A stretch of DNA of 64,000 nt from CBDEVH01 sp965243565 (GTDB taxonomy: Bacteria; Pseudomonadota; Gammaproteobacteria; Tethybacterales; Persebacteraceae): contig OZ251571.1 in the NCBI GenBank assembly GCA_965243565.1, positions 310,001-374,000 of the forward strand, in the 5' to 3' direction. The notes below the pieces were generated by a model. That model ran no database searches. It was given only the letters and a program-made list of their open reading frames with translations, and was not told the DNA's origin. This document shows, piece after piece, positions 34,234-40,894 of this stretch. The first letter of the stretch is position 1. The number at the start of each line of letters is the position of its first letter. The translations under genes and the position numbers were made by a program.

Positions 34234-35043
34234 TTAGTGCCCGTCAGCATAGTGGGTTTGAAAAATCTTTTTATCCTCAAGGCGATAGCAAGTGAGTTTG
34301 CCATTCCAAACACAACCGCTATCTAGGCTGATAACATTATGTTGCTGAGTCACGCCCAATGCTGACCAATGACCAAAAAGAATGGGCGTATTTTGGGTTT
34401 GGCGGTTGGGAGCAGTAAACCACGGGATATTGTCATTGGGAGAATCCGATGGACCTTGTTTAAAGAGAAGATTCATAACACCTTCTGGAGAGCAAATGCG
34501 CAATCGCGTCAGTGCATTAACAATAGTTCGGTAACGGTCATACCCCGTTAGTGCATCATTCCACTGTTCAGGTATGTTGCCATACAGTTTTTTCATAAAA
34601 GTTTTCCATGTATCGCTTCTTAATATTGTTTGCACCTCACCAGCCAACTGGCATAGCGTTGTGCGATTCCATACTGGCAATGCACCAGCATGAATCATGA
34701 GGTGGCCTTTGTCGTAATGTGCCAATGATTGCTTTCGTAACCAATCCATAAGCATTTTGGCATCGGTATTATATAAAACATCATCAATCGTATCATTGTG
34801 CTTAATATCAATTGCACAAGTATAAGCTGCAAGTAAAAAAAGGTCGTGATTGCCCAATACAATTTTAATATGGTTTTGATGATCATATAGCCATTTTAAA
34901 ACCGATATATTACGCGGGCCTCTATTAACCAAGTCCCCTACAAACCAGAGTTGATCGGTGTGGGGTTGAAAGTTTATTTGTTTTAGTAAACTACAAAGTG
35001 TTTTGTAGCAACCATGGACATCTCCAATTACATAAGTTCCCAT
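34234..35043 (-). CDS. apaH: Bis(5'-nucleosyl)-tetraphosphatase, symmetrical
   Basis: Hydrolyses Ap4A to two ADP and also removes Np4 caps from RNA. The 269-residue metallophosphatase shows the PPP-family motifs: YVIGDVHGC at the N-terminus, VGDLVNRGP, and VLGNHD around residue 63, with the later HAGALP and FGHWSALG. Length matches E. coli ApaH (280). It is preceded on the same strand by a small membrane-protein gene. The usual neighbours ksgA and apaG are not here. Confidence 0.93.
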   Translation of the reverse strand: MGTYVIGDVHGCYKTLCSLLKQINFQPHTDQLWFVGDLVNRGPRNISVLKWLYDHQNHIKIVLGNHDLFLLAAYTCAIDIKHNDTIDDVLYNTDAKMLMDWLRKQSLAHYDKGHLMIHAGALPVWNRTTLCQLAGEVQTILRSDTWKTFMKKLYGNIPEQWNDALTGYDRYRTIVNALTRLRICSPEGVMNLLFKQGPSDSPNDNIPWFTAPNRQTQNTPILFGHWSALGVTQQHNVISLDSGCVWNGKLTCYRLEDKKIFQTHYADGH

Positions 35044-35063
35044 GCTTTTATTGATGAGAGCGA

Positions 35064-35264
35064 CTAGTTGCGGCTTAGGTAAAGTTTGCCCGTTGTTTGT
35101 AAATTTTTCTCAACTTCAGCGTCGGTTAACTGATATGTATAGTCGTTAACATTACGAACATACAAAGCAACAAATACGATAAAAAATACTGTTGCAAAAA
35201 ACATTAAGAAGGCAGAACCTGCCGTATCAATATAGGATTTTAGATTTTGAGGTGCAGATGACAT
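35064..35264 (-). CDS. Small single-span membrane protein, unknown
   Basis: A 66-residue protein with a polar N-terminus, one clear transmembrane segment at about residues 17-36 (FLMFFATVFFIVFVALYV), and a charged C-terminal tail (LTDAEVEKNLQTTGKLY). It lies between ybaB and apaH, in the same direction and 20 bases from apaH, so it is probably part of that transcript. I do not recognise the family. A start at 35264 fits the segment length. Coding status is supported by its fit in the operon and its membrane-protein pattern, not by homology. Confidence 0.55.
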   Translation of the reverse strand: MSSAPQNLKSYIDTAGSAFLMFFATVFFIVFVALYVRNVNDYTYQLTDAEVEKNLQTTGKLYLSRN

Positions 35265-35293
35265 AATTTATATTATAGCATTGATGAGGTGGA

Positions 35294-35620
35294 TCATTGA
35301 TTAAATAAGTTACCGAAATTACCACCGATGATTGATTGTGTTTTTTGGTTAATGAGGCTTTCTATTTTTTTGGTAGCAGCATTGCCTGCTGATAAGATGA
35401 GATCTTGTAATATTTCTTTATCGTCGATAATCGAATCGTCAATATTGACGTTAATAATTTTTCGCTCGCCATTCATGGTGATTTTCACCATGCCAGCGCC
35501 GGCTTCACCGATAACACTAAGTTCTTTAATCTCATTTTTTATCGAGTTGATATTTTCCTGCATTTCTTGGGCGCCACTCAGTAAATTGGCGAAATTCTCT
35601 TTGAAAAATTTGTTGTCCAT
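35294..35620 (-). CDS. ybaB: YbaB/EbfC nucleoid-associated protein
   Basis: A 108-residue DNA-binding dimer that coats the nucleoid. Family sequence is seen in the N-terminal helix (FANLLSGAQEMQENINSIK), the beta sheet (GMVKITMNGERKIINVNID) and the C-terminal helix (LILSAGNAATKKIESL). It follows dnaX by 14 bases, the usual dnaX-ybaB arrangement. recR, which normally follows, is absent and a small membrane-protein gene takes its place. Confidence 0.93.
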   Translation of the reverse strand: MDNKFFKENFANLLSGAQEMQENINSIKNEIKELSVIGEAGAGMVKITMNGERKIINVNIDDSIIDDKEILQDLILSAGNAATKKIESLINQKTQSIIGGNFGNLFNQ

Positions 35621-35634
35621 ATATAAATCTCCTA

Positions 35635-37218
35635 TTAATTGGTTTTAATGGTGTCGGTGATAATTTTTGCTTCGGGAAAGTGTTTTTTTGTGGATTGAAA
35701 AAAAGACGTATCGGAGGCAATTTTAATGATGTTTTCAAGCTGTTCTTGCTGTGCGACATTGCTATGATGATAAACGATGGTCACCTCAAACTGCTCACCA
35801 TGTAATGCTTGCATTTCGCGCTTAAAAATGGGCAAAAATTTATTGCCAATGTCTTTATGAGATTGGTCAACCTGTAGCAAAATGCCATTTGCGTCATAAT
35901 GTTTGACAATACTTGCTATTGCGAGCACTTTGGCAACTTCAGACAAACCACCTTTAACTGCTTCCCAATCAAAATTTGGTGTGGCTGAGGCGGCGGTAAC
36001 AGGGGTAACAGCAGCTGCCATTGATGGTGCTATTGGTGGTGCCGTTGGCGGTATTGTTGGTGATGCTATTGTTTGTTGTTTGTTTGGTGTATTAATTACA
36101 CTTAGCGAGGCTTTAGCCGCTGCTTGCGGAATAAATAACATCATTCGTAGCAAGGTCATTTCAAACCCAGTATCGATAGTTGGCGCCATGGGGAGTTGTT
36201 GTCGCCCTCTGATGGCAATTTCATAGAGTACTTGACATTGGTCTGCACTCATTTGTGGATGAAACTCAGCAATGATATCGGACTCTTCACTATTATCGGA
36301 TGAATATTGTATGGTTTTTGCAAGCGCAATTTTGTAAATCAGAGTGGCGAGATTTGCCAATGCCGTATCAAAATCAACATGCTCCGATAAATATTGTGTT
36401 GCCAATTGTTGAATTTTTTCAGTATTTTCTTGAATAACCGCACGCAAAGTATTGGCTAAAAGAGATAGGCTGATTTCTCCTGTAATTTGACGTACGTCGT
36501 TGGCGGTTAATTGGTTGTTGCAATGAAGCAAGGCTTGATCCAAAATACTAAGCCCATCACGCAAGCTGCCATTTGCCAAGCGAGCAATCACAGCAATGGC
36601 ATCTTGATCGTAGTTGACATTTTCGGCATTGAGAATCGAAATAAGTCGCGCACTAATTTGGTTAATGGTAAGGGGTAATAATGCAAAGCACAAACAACGT
36701 GAACGTATGGTGGCAGGTACTTTATCCGGATCGGTCGTTGCCAGTACAAATTTAACATGCTCGGGTGGTTCTTCTAGTGTTTTTAGCATGGCATTAAAAG
36801 CACTTTTGCTCAACATGTGTACTTCGTCAATAATAAATATTTTATAACGCGTTCGTACGGGGGCATAAACGGCATTGTCAAGGAGATCGCGCATTTTTTC
36901 TACTTGGGTATGCGATGCGGCATCCAATTCTATAATATCGGGCATATTTCCTCTTTGGATGAGTGTGCATGTCTCACATTGTAGGCAGGGCTCGGTGCTA
37001 TTGTCGCTTATATTTTCACAATTAATAAGCATGGAGATGATTCGTGCCAAGGTGGTTTTACCGACTCCGCGCGTACCAGTAAATAAAAAAGCATGGTGTA
37101 GGCGATTTTGTTGTGCGGCGTTTTGTAATGCACGAACGATATACTCTTGCCCTACCATATCTGATAATCGCCGCGGTCGCCACTTACGGGCTAATGAAAT
37201 AAAATTTTCGGAAGACAT
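35635..37218 (-). CDS. dnaX: DNA polymerase III subunits gamma/tau
   Basis: Clamp-loader ATPase of the replisome. The start is set at ATG 37218 (MSSENFISLARKWRPRR), the universal DnaX N-terminus. The longer frame to 37278 would run into the SRP RNA gene. Of 527 residues the first 360 are the clamp-loader core: Walker A GTRGVGKTTL, a four-cysteine zinc site (CENISDNSTEPCLQCETC), DEXX motif IIDEVHML and SRC motif IRSRCLCF. A Pro/Ala-rich linker (about 395-425) and a C-terminal tau-like domain follow. It is shorter than E. coli tau (643). I saw no canonical slippery heptamer for a gamma frameshift. The gene lies 30 bases downstream of the SRP RNA. Confidence 0.93.
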   Translation of the reverse strand: MSSENFISLARKWRPRRLSDMVGQEYIVRALQNAAQQNRLHHAFLFTGTRGVGKTTLARIISMLINCENISDNSTEPCLQCETCTLIQRGNMPDIIELDAASHTQVEKMRDLLDNAVYAPVRTRYKIFIIDEVHMLSKSAFNAMLKTLEEPPEHVKFVLATTDPDKVPATIRSRCLCFALLPLTINQISARLISILNAENVNYDQDAIAVIARLANGSLRDGLSILDQALLHCNNQLTANDVRQITGEISLSLLANTLRAVIQENTEKIQQLATQYLSEHVDFDTALANLATLIYKIALAKTIQYSSDNSEESDIIAEFHPQMSADQCQVLYEIAIRGRQQLPMAPTIDTGFEMTLLRMMLFIPQAAAKASLSVINTPNKQQTIASPTIPPTAPPIAPSMAAAVTPVTAASATPNFDWEAVKGGLSEVAKVLAIASIVKHYDANGILLQVDQSHKDIGNKFLPIFKREMQALHGEQFEVTIVYHHSNVAQQEQLENIIKIASDTSFFQSTKKHFPEAKIITDTIKTN

Positions 37219-37248
37219 CAAAGGGTACGTTGGAATAATGCAAGATAA

Positions 37249-37338
37249 GCGGGTTATGGTCGCACTGACAGAGGGCAATTAGGGCTGCTTCCTTCCAGAC
37301 CTGACCCGGTTTTCGCCATACCATGCAACTAAACCCGC
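37249..37338 (-). ncRNA. ffs: Small bacterial SRP RNA (4.5S RNA)
   Basis: The RNA of the signal recognition particle pairs with Ffh for co-translational membrane targeting. On the minus strand the conserved core GGTCAGGTCTGGAAGGAAGC is present: the SRP54-binding asymmetric loop plus the GGAA tetraloop region. The first and last seven bases (GCGGGTT and AACCCGC) pair, defining a hairpin of about 90 nt, near the size of short 4.5S RNAs. A -10 box lies at the right distance upstream. The ffs-dnaX-ybaB order is common in proteobacteria. Ends are inferred from the closing stem. Confidence 0.93.
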
Positions 37339-37345
37339 AAGCGTG

Positions 37346-37351
37346 ATTATA
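37346..37351 (-). promoter_or_regulatory. -10 element of the SRP RNA gene
   Basis: A perfect TATAAT on the minus strand lies about 7 bases before the inferred 5' end of the SRP RNA (37338). The -35 region is not distinct. Confidence 0.6.
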
Positions 37352-37496
37352 TCGTACTCACCGTTTAAGCGGTGGGATAGTGTTTAATAAAAATAAAAAA
37401 ATGTTCAAATTAAAGCAGTTGCTGGTGCTATCGGTCGCAAGATTGCATAAAAGCAACATGAGAGACAGTAATTGTTTTATCAGTTTGTGCTTACTG

Positions 37497-37502
37497 TATA
37501 AT
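37497..37502 (+). promoter_or_regulatory. Candidate -10 element of the isc operon
   Basis: TATAAT follows TACTG (a partial extended -10) about 37 bases before the iscU ATG, which has AAAGGAGAAA upstream. No clear -35 is seen, which would fit an activated or IscR-type promoter. The 200 bases between ffs and iscU otherwise hold only a small CACCG/CGGTG inverted repeat near 37359. Confidence 0.45.
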
Positions 37503-37539
37503 AAGGAAACTAATAGTATAAGTATAAAGGAGAAAAAAT

Positions 37540-37929
37540 ATGGCGTATAGTAAAAAAGTAATCGATCACTACGAAAACCCCAGAAACGTAGGTTCATTTG
37601 ACAAACTGGATCAAAATGTTGGTACTGGTATGGTGGGAGCACCAGCCTGTGGCGATGTTATGAAATTACAAATTAAAGTCAGTGATGACGGCCTCATCGA
37701 AGATGCTAAATTTAAAACCTATGGCTGTGGCTCTGCCATTGCTTCATCGTCGTTGATCACCGAATGGGTTCGTGGCAAAACTTTGGACGAAGTGCTTGAA
37801 ATCAAAAACAAGCAAATTGCCGAAGAACTCGCATTACCACCGGTTAAAATTCACTGTTCCATATTGGCAGAAGACGCCATTAAGGCAGCCGTTGCTGATT
37901 ATAAAAAGAAGGCTGAAGTAAAGCAATAA
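37540..37929 (+). CDS. iscU: Iron-sulfur cluster assembly scaffold IscU
   Basis: Scaffold on which IscS builds [2Fe-2S] clusters before transfer by HscA/HscB. The 129-residue protein has the three cluster cysteines in GAPACGDV, YGCGSAIASSS and KIHCSILAEDAI, and the HscA-binding LPPVK motif just before the last cysteine. It is first in the run iscU-iscA-hscB-hscA. iscR and iscS, which normally precede it, are absent. Confidence 0.97.
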   Translation: MAYSKKVIDHYENPRNVGSFDKLDQNVGTGMVGAPACGDVMKLQIKVSDDGLIEDAKFKTYGCGSAIASSSLITEWVRGKTLDEVLEIKNKQIAEELALPPVKIHCSILAEDAIKAAVADYKKKAEVKQ

Positions 37930-37963
37930 CATATATTAATATTGGCTAATTGTAGCATCAGTT

Positions 37964-38290
37964 ATGGGAATCGAACTTACCAATGGAGCGGCAAAACACA
38001 TCGTCGACTACATTAAAAAGCAAAATACAGTTTCTACTGGTATTCGTTTGGCAGTGCGTACAGTAGGTTGTTCTGGTTTTGCCTATGATGTAACCCTAAC
38101 CGATGTCAAAGAAGATGGCGATTTTGAGTTTGACAGTTGTGGTATTAAAGTCATAGTAGACCCAAAATCTTATGTTTTTATTGATGGCGTGGTGGTAGAC
38201 TATGTGCGTGATGGCTTACAAGAAGGGTTTCAGTTTAACAACCCCAATGCAAAAAGTATCTGTGGTTGTGGGGAAAGTTTTCATATCTGA
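37964..38290 (+). CDS. iscA: Iron-sulfur cluster carrier IscA
   Basis: A-type carrier that delivers Fe-S clusters or iron to apoproteins. The 108-residue protein shows the three conserved cysteines in VGCSGFAY and the C-terminal CGCGESF, with the expected spacing. ATG 37964 follows iscU by 34 bases. Position between iscU and hscB favours IscA over ErpA or SufA. Confidence 0.94.
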   Translation: MGIELTNGAAKHIVDYIKKQNTVSTGIRLAVRTVGCSGFAYDVTLTDVKEDGDFEFDSCGIKVIVDPKSYVFIDGVVVDYVRDGLQEGFQFNNPNAKSICGCGESFHI

Positions 38291-38317
38291 AGCACTATTT
38301 TTTGAAAGAATAAATCA

Positions 38318-38833
38318 CTGATCATTAATTTTTTTAGCTGCGATTATTTTGAATTGTTGGACTTACCGTCTTCTATGCAGATTGATACAACGGTTTTAGA
38401 CGCTCATTTTCGTTCATTACAGCAACGCTTTCACCCTGATAATTTTGCGACGGCAGCCGCCGCAGAAAAACAATTATCGGTATTGCTCTCTAGTCGTTTA
38501 AACGATGCTTACGCCATTTTAAAAAAACCACTTAAACGAGCCGCATATATGGTGTCATTAATGGGCAAAGATGTTTACTCCGAAAAAGACTCCATTGTTT
38601 CTCCTGAATTTTTAGAGCAACAAATAGAGTGGCGAGAAGCACTAGAAACCGTATTAACTGCTGATGAAAAAATGGCATTACGCAATGATGTAGAGCAACA
38701 TCACACGCAAATCATGGTTGAATCGACAATGGCGATTGATAAAAAAGAGATCGAAGCCGCCTACCAATCCGTTCGACAATGGATATATATTGATAAAATA
38801 TTAAGTGAAATAAACAAACATGGCATTGGTTAA
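38318..38833 (+). CDS. hscB: Co-chaperone HscB, start codon uncertain
   Basis: J-domain co-chaperone that brings IscU to HscA. Family features are the HPD motif (QQRFHPDNF) and the C-terminal IscU-binding helices (LEQQIEWREAL). The first standard start-like codon is TTG 38354, but the conserved HscB N-terminus (CDYFELLDLP) is encoded in frame upstream of it. The frame is closed by TGA at 38303. Only CTG 38318, ATC 38321 or ATT 38324 could then start it. CTG is chosen here because GAAAGAA lies about 7 bases upstream, giving 171 residues, the E. coli length. The gene overlaps hscA by 14 bases. The gene is certain; its start is not. Confidence 0.85.
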   Translation: MIINFFSCDYFELLDLPSSMQIDTTVLDAHFRSLQQRFHPDNFATAAAAEKQLSVLLSSRLNDAYAILKKPLKRAAYMVSLMGKDVYSEKDSIVSPEFLEQQIEWREALETVLTADEKMALRNDVEQHHTQIMVESTMAIDKKEIEAAYQSVRQWIYIDKILSEINKHGIG

Positions 38834-40685
38834 TATCCGCGATACATCTAAGCCAACGGAACCACAAATTAAAGTGGGTATTGGTATTGATTTAGGCACC
38901 ACCAATTCTTTGGTTGCGGCGGTCATTGCCGATACCAACAAGCCGATGACATTGGCTGTTGATAATGAACAAACAATGTTGCCATCGGCAGTCTATTATT
39001 CGGCAGATAGCAAGCCCATTATTGGCAGTGAGGCGTTGGCAAAACAACAGGATGACCCTGAAAATACGATGGTATCCATTAAGCGACTCATGGGTAGAAG
39101 CCATCAAGATGTTGCGGCTGATTCTCACTTTCAATACGTTGAGGGTGATGGTATGGTGCGGATAAAAACATCGGCTGGCAATAAAAGTCCGGTTGAAATT
39201 TCGGCTGAGCTCTTAAAATTTTTGGCAACCAAGGCACAGCAGCAACTGGGGGTAGATAGGGTTGATGGAGTAGTCATCACAGTGCCTGCACGATTTGACG
39301 ATGCTCAGCGACAAGCCACCAAAGATGCGGCGAAATTGGCGGGTTTATCGGTACTAAGATTACTCAATGAGCCTACTGCGGCAGCAGTGGCGTATGGTTT
39401 GGACAATGCCAAAGAAGGAATTTATGTTGTTTATGACTTAGGAGGAGGTACATTTGATATTTCGATACTACGTTTAACCGGCGGTGTTTTTGAAGTTCTA
39501 GTAAGTGATGGCAATACGCATTTGGGTGGCGATGATTTTGACAGTGCTTTATTGAAAATAATTCAAAAAAAATTAAACATTACAGCCGATTTAAGCAATG
39601 CCGACTATATTCGTTTACAAGCAAGTGCTAAAAAAGCCAAAGAAAATATTACCGATACCGATGCTCCCTATGTATTACAAGTTGATTTATCGATTGGTAG
39701 TAAAAAAGGAGAAATTACCCCTGATGATCTTGCCCAAGCCTGCAACGCCTTAACAGCGCAAACATTGGCCATTTTAAAAAATGCCATTCAAGAGGCAAGT
39801 ATTGATTTGGACGACATCGAAGGCATTGTGCTGGTGGGCGGTAGCACTCGTCTAAAATCGGTCATGACAGCAATCAAAGACTATTGTCAAAGACCTATTT
39901 ACAACCATATTAACCCCGATGAGGTAGTTGCCTTGGGTGCGGCATCACAAGCAGATGTCTTAATCGGCAATTGTCGTCAGGGCAATTGGTTATTGCTTGA
40001 TGTGGTGCCACTGTCCTTGGGGCTAGAAATAATGGGTGGCTTGGTCGAAAAAGTCATTGCACGTAATTCCACTATTCCTATCGTTAAAAGCCAAGAATTT
40101 ACGACTCACGCGGATGGTCAAACTGCCATGCGTATTCATGTCGTTCAAGGCGAGCGAGAGCTAGTAGCAGATTGCCGTTCATTGGCAACATTAACATTAT
40201 CAGGTATTCCACCAATGGCTGCTGGATTAGCACGGATTTGTGTCGATTTTCAGGTGGATGCAGATGGTTTATTATCGGTTACTGCCACTGAATTAAGCAC
40301 CGGCGTTAAAACCAGTATCGAAGTTAAGCCGAGTTACGGTTTAGAAGCAGAAGATTTTTCTTTGATGCTGAAAGAAGCCTATAGTAATGCCAATGAAGAT
40401 TGGCAAGCGCGTGTATTGGCAGAAGCGAAATTTGACGCAAGTTCATTGCTTGATTATCTCAAACAGACAATGGAAACAGGGAAAAAATTACTTACCGAAC
40501 AAGAAAAAGAGGCTTTCACCAATAAAATGGCTGAACTCTTGGTTACTCTTAACAATGATGATACACAGACCATTCAAACGCAGACTAAGACGCTGCAAAA
40601 ACTATCCGAATCCTTTGCTTCACGTCTGATGAACGCCAGCATTCATGACTATGTGGTTGGCAAGCGTTTAACTGATATACAGTAG
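38820..40685 (+). CDS. hscA: Hsp70-type chaperone HscA
   Basis: Specialised Hsp70 that drives cluster transfer from IscU. The 621-residue protein has Hsp70 signature regions GIDLGTTNSLVAAV, VYDLGGGTFDISIL and VLVGGSTRLKSV. The substrate-binding domain starts near residue 390 (DVVPLSLGLEIMGG), which is the HscA form of the DVTPLSLG motif. Length and context (after hscB) distinguish it from DnaK. fdx, which usually follows, is not present; a probable terminator and the nrd operon come next. Confidence 0.96.
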   Translation: MALVNIRDTSKPTEPQIKVGIGIDLGTTNSLVAAVIADTNKPMTLAVDNEQTMLPSAVYYSADSKPIIGSEALAKQQDDPENTMVSIKRLMGRSHQDVAADSHFQYVEGDGMVRIKTSAGNKSPVEISAELLKFLATKAQQQLGVDRVDGVVITVPARFDDAQRQATKDAAKLAGLSVLRLLNEPTAAAVAYGLDNAKEGIYVVYDLGGGTFDISILRLTGGVFEVLVSDGNTHLGGDDFDSALLKIIQKKLNITADLSNADYIRLQASAKKAKENITDTDAPYVLQVDLSIGSKKGEITPDDLAQACNALTAQTLAILKNAIQEASIDLDDIEGIVLVGGSTRLKSVMTAIKDYCQRPIYNHINPDEVVALGAASQADVLIGNCRQGNWLLLDVVPLSLGLEIMGGLVEKVIARNSTIPIVKSQEFTTHADGQTAMRIHVVQGERELVADCRSLATLTLSGIPPMAAGLARICVDFQVDADGLLSVTATELSTGVKTSIEVKPSYGLEAEDFSLMLKEAYSNANEDWQARVLAEAKFDASSLLDYLKQTMETGKKLLTEQEKEAFTNKMAELLVTLNNDDTQTIQTQTKTLQKLSESFASRLMNASIHDYVVGKRLTDIQ

Positions 40686-40696
40686 TATAAAAATAT

Positions 40697-40728
40697 AAAA
40701 AACACGTTTTTAGTCTCCTTGTGTTTTT
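40697..40728 (+). terminator. Possible terminator after hscA
   Basis: Arms AAAAACAC and GTGTTTTT pair around a 15-base loop and end in T. The stem is AT-rich and weak. It overlaps the upstream edge of the candidate nrd promoter. Confidence 0.5.
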
Positions 40729-40733
40729 AGCCA

Positions 40734-40762
40734 TTTACTTTTTTTTATTTTCCTAGTATAAT
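40734..40762 (+). promoter_or_regulatory. Candidate promoter of the nrd operon
   Basis: TTTACT and a perfect TATAAT (40757-40762) are 17 bases apart. A second -10-like TATAAA lies at 40856-40861, downstream of the NrdR-like boxes. Which is used cannot be told from sequence. Confidence 0.5.
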
Positions 40763-40798
40763 TAATAAGGGACTACAGATAGGTATTTATCAAACAAT

Positions 40799-40848
40799 TG
40801 TCTAAATATTGTCTATATATTGTTGTTTTCTTGTCTATATCCTGTTGA
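40799..40848 (+). promoter_or_regulatory. Three phased NrdR-box-like sites upstream of nrdA
   Basis: The NrdR box consensus is roughly acaCwAtATaTwGtgt. Three copies of a related core begin at 40802 (CTAAATATTG), 40813 (CTATATATTG) and 40835 (CTATATCCTG, the weakest), each preceded by TGT. Start-to-start distances are 11 and 22 bases, that is one and two helical turns. NrdR is the ATP/dATP-sensing repressor of ribonucleotide reductase genes in most bacteria. The sites lie 50-95 bases before the nrdA ATG. Confidence 0.6.
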
Positions 40849-40894
40849 AAAGTTGTATAAAAATTTATTTTGACTCAATAATAAAGGGATAATA

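Noticed and set aside
35635..37218. Programmed -1 frameshift in dnaX giving gamma
   Set aside because: A-runs occur, for example opposite 36893-36898, but no A-AAA-AAG-type heptamer with a following stem at the domain boundary.
37358..37642. A 94-codon minus-strand frame opposite the start of iscU
   Set aside because: It overlaps iscU and its promoter, has no protein-like pattern, and the iscU frame is certain.
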